A stretch of DNA of 14,178 bases from JBOGEB01 sp050743125 (lineage in GTDB: Bacteria > Actinomycetota > Nitriliruptoria > Euzebyales > Egibacteraceae): contig JBOGEB010000105.1 in NCBI GenBank assembly GCA_050743125.1, positions 1-14,178 on the forward strand, given 5' to 3'. Below the pieces are notes generated by a model. That model had not been told where the DNA came from, did no database searches, and worked only from the letters and a program-made list of their open reading frames with translations. This document shows, one piece after another, positions 13,901 to 14,178 of this stretch. How positions within the stretch are numbered: position 1 is the first letter of the stretch; each line of letters opens with the position of its first letter. The position numbers and the translations under genes were made by a program.

Positions 13901-14178
13901 GCGGAGTGCTCCCCGTCTCGCAAGGCGAAGCGCTCCGCGCGGGTCGCGCCGTGTGCTGGTTGTCCTCAAGCGACCCGCAACGCCGCGAGGTGCAGACGCA
14001 TCCGAATGCCACGGGTTTTCCGGCTCTTGGCATGTGTGCGTGGGTGGCTGACCGGGGGACGCCGCGCGCCTGTTGCCGCGTCACGCGTGCGGCGGACGGT
14101 GGCCAGCCCAGGTCGGCGCAGGTTTGGGCAGGTTGGCTGCAGCGGGTGCCTGTCCCTACCCGGACTGACCGAGGTCAC

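Larger units (their letters stand above)
13605..14178. promoter_or_regulatory. Repeat-rich non-coding region upstream of the LAL regulator
   Basis: No convincing gene is present; open frames here lack domains, ribosome sites and normal codon use. The region should hold the LAL promoter and possibly one for a gene to the right. Its dyads and repeats are listed separately. The last 200 bp (13980-14178) show nothing I can name. Confidence 0.5.

Noticed and set aside
13677..14084. Minus-strand frame of 135 codons upstream of the LAL gene
   Set aside because: Its composition is low-complexity Gly/Pro/Ser/Arg, it crosses the hairpin region and it shows no start signal.

Overview
The window is about 14 kb of very GC-rich DNA with actinobacterial gene style: GTG starts, G/C wobble codons, leaderless promoters and rare TTA leucine codons. 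The set of genes (iterative aromatic polyketide synthase, FAD hydroxylase, LAL regulator, VapBC, caspase-STAND protein) fits a filamentous actinomycete such as Streptomyces or a relative. The genus cannot be fixed from the sequence alone.

Left part (1-2807): two divergent genes start about 20 bp apart. The leftward gene, cut by the window edge, encodes a caspase-like His/Cys protease domain fused to a P-loop STAND/NACHT-type ATPase. The rightward gene encodes a cytosolic LCAT-like alpha/beta-hydrolase with a C-terminal beta-sandwich domain. They share one small AT-rich island that looks like a two-way promoter. This pair is the best candidate in the window for a poorly described immunity or cell-suicide system, but that role is an inference.

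Middle left (2808-3849): a compact vapB-vapC toxin-antitoxin operon with a leaderless promoter and a likely operator is followed by about 370 bp of gene-free DNA. That DNA carries imperfect inverted repeats resembling a decayed insertion sequence or MITE, then two short hairpins before the polyketide synthase start.

Centre (3850-10597): a single-module iterative type I polyketide synthase (KS-AT-DH/TH-KR-ACP, the architecture of bacterial 6-methylsalicylate and naphthoate synthases) is followed 16 bp later by an FAD-dependent aromatic hydroxylase. Together they most likely build and hydroxylate a small aromatic acid used as an acyl group in a larger natural product. The synthase carries two TTA codons near its 5' end, suggesting bldA control. 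Its ketoreductase domain contains an unusual in-frame block of 51-bp palindromic tandem repeats.

Right part (10598-14178): a convergent LAL-type (large ATP-binding LuxR) regulator, probably the activator of the polyketide genes, is followed by about 570 bp of upstream DNA with no convincing gene. That DNA is dense in inverted and direct repeats. The cluster is probably incomplete here, because no release or transfer enzyme, transporter or phosphopantetheinyl transferase is present.
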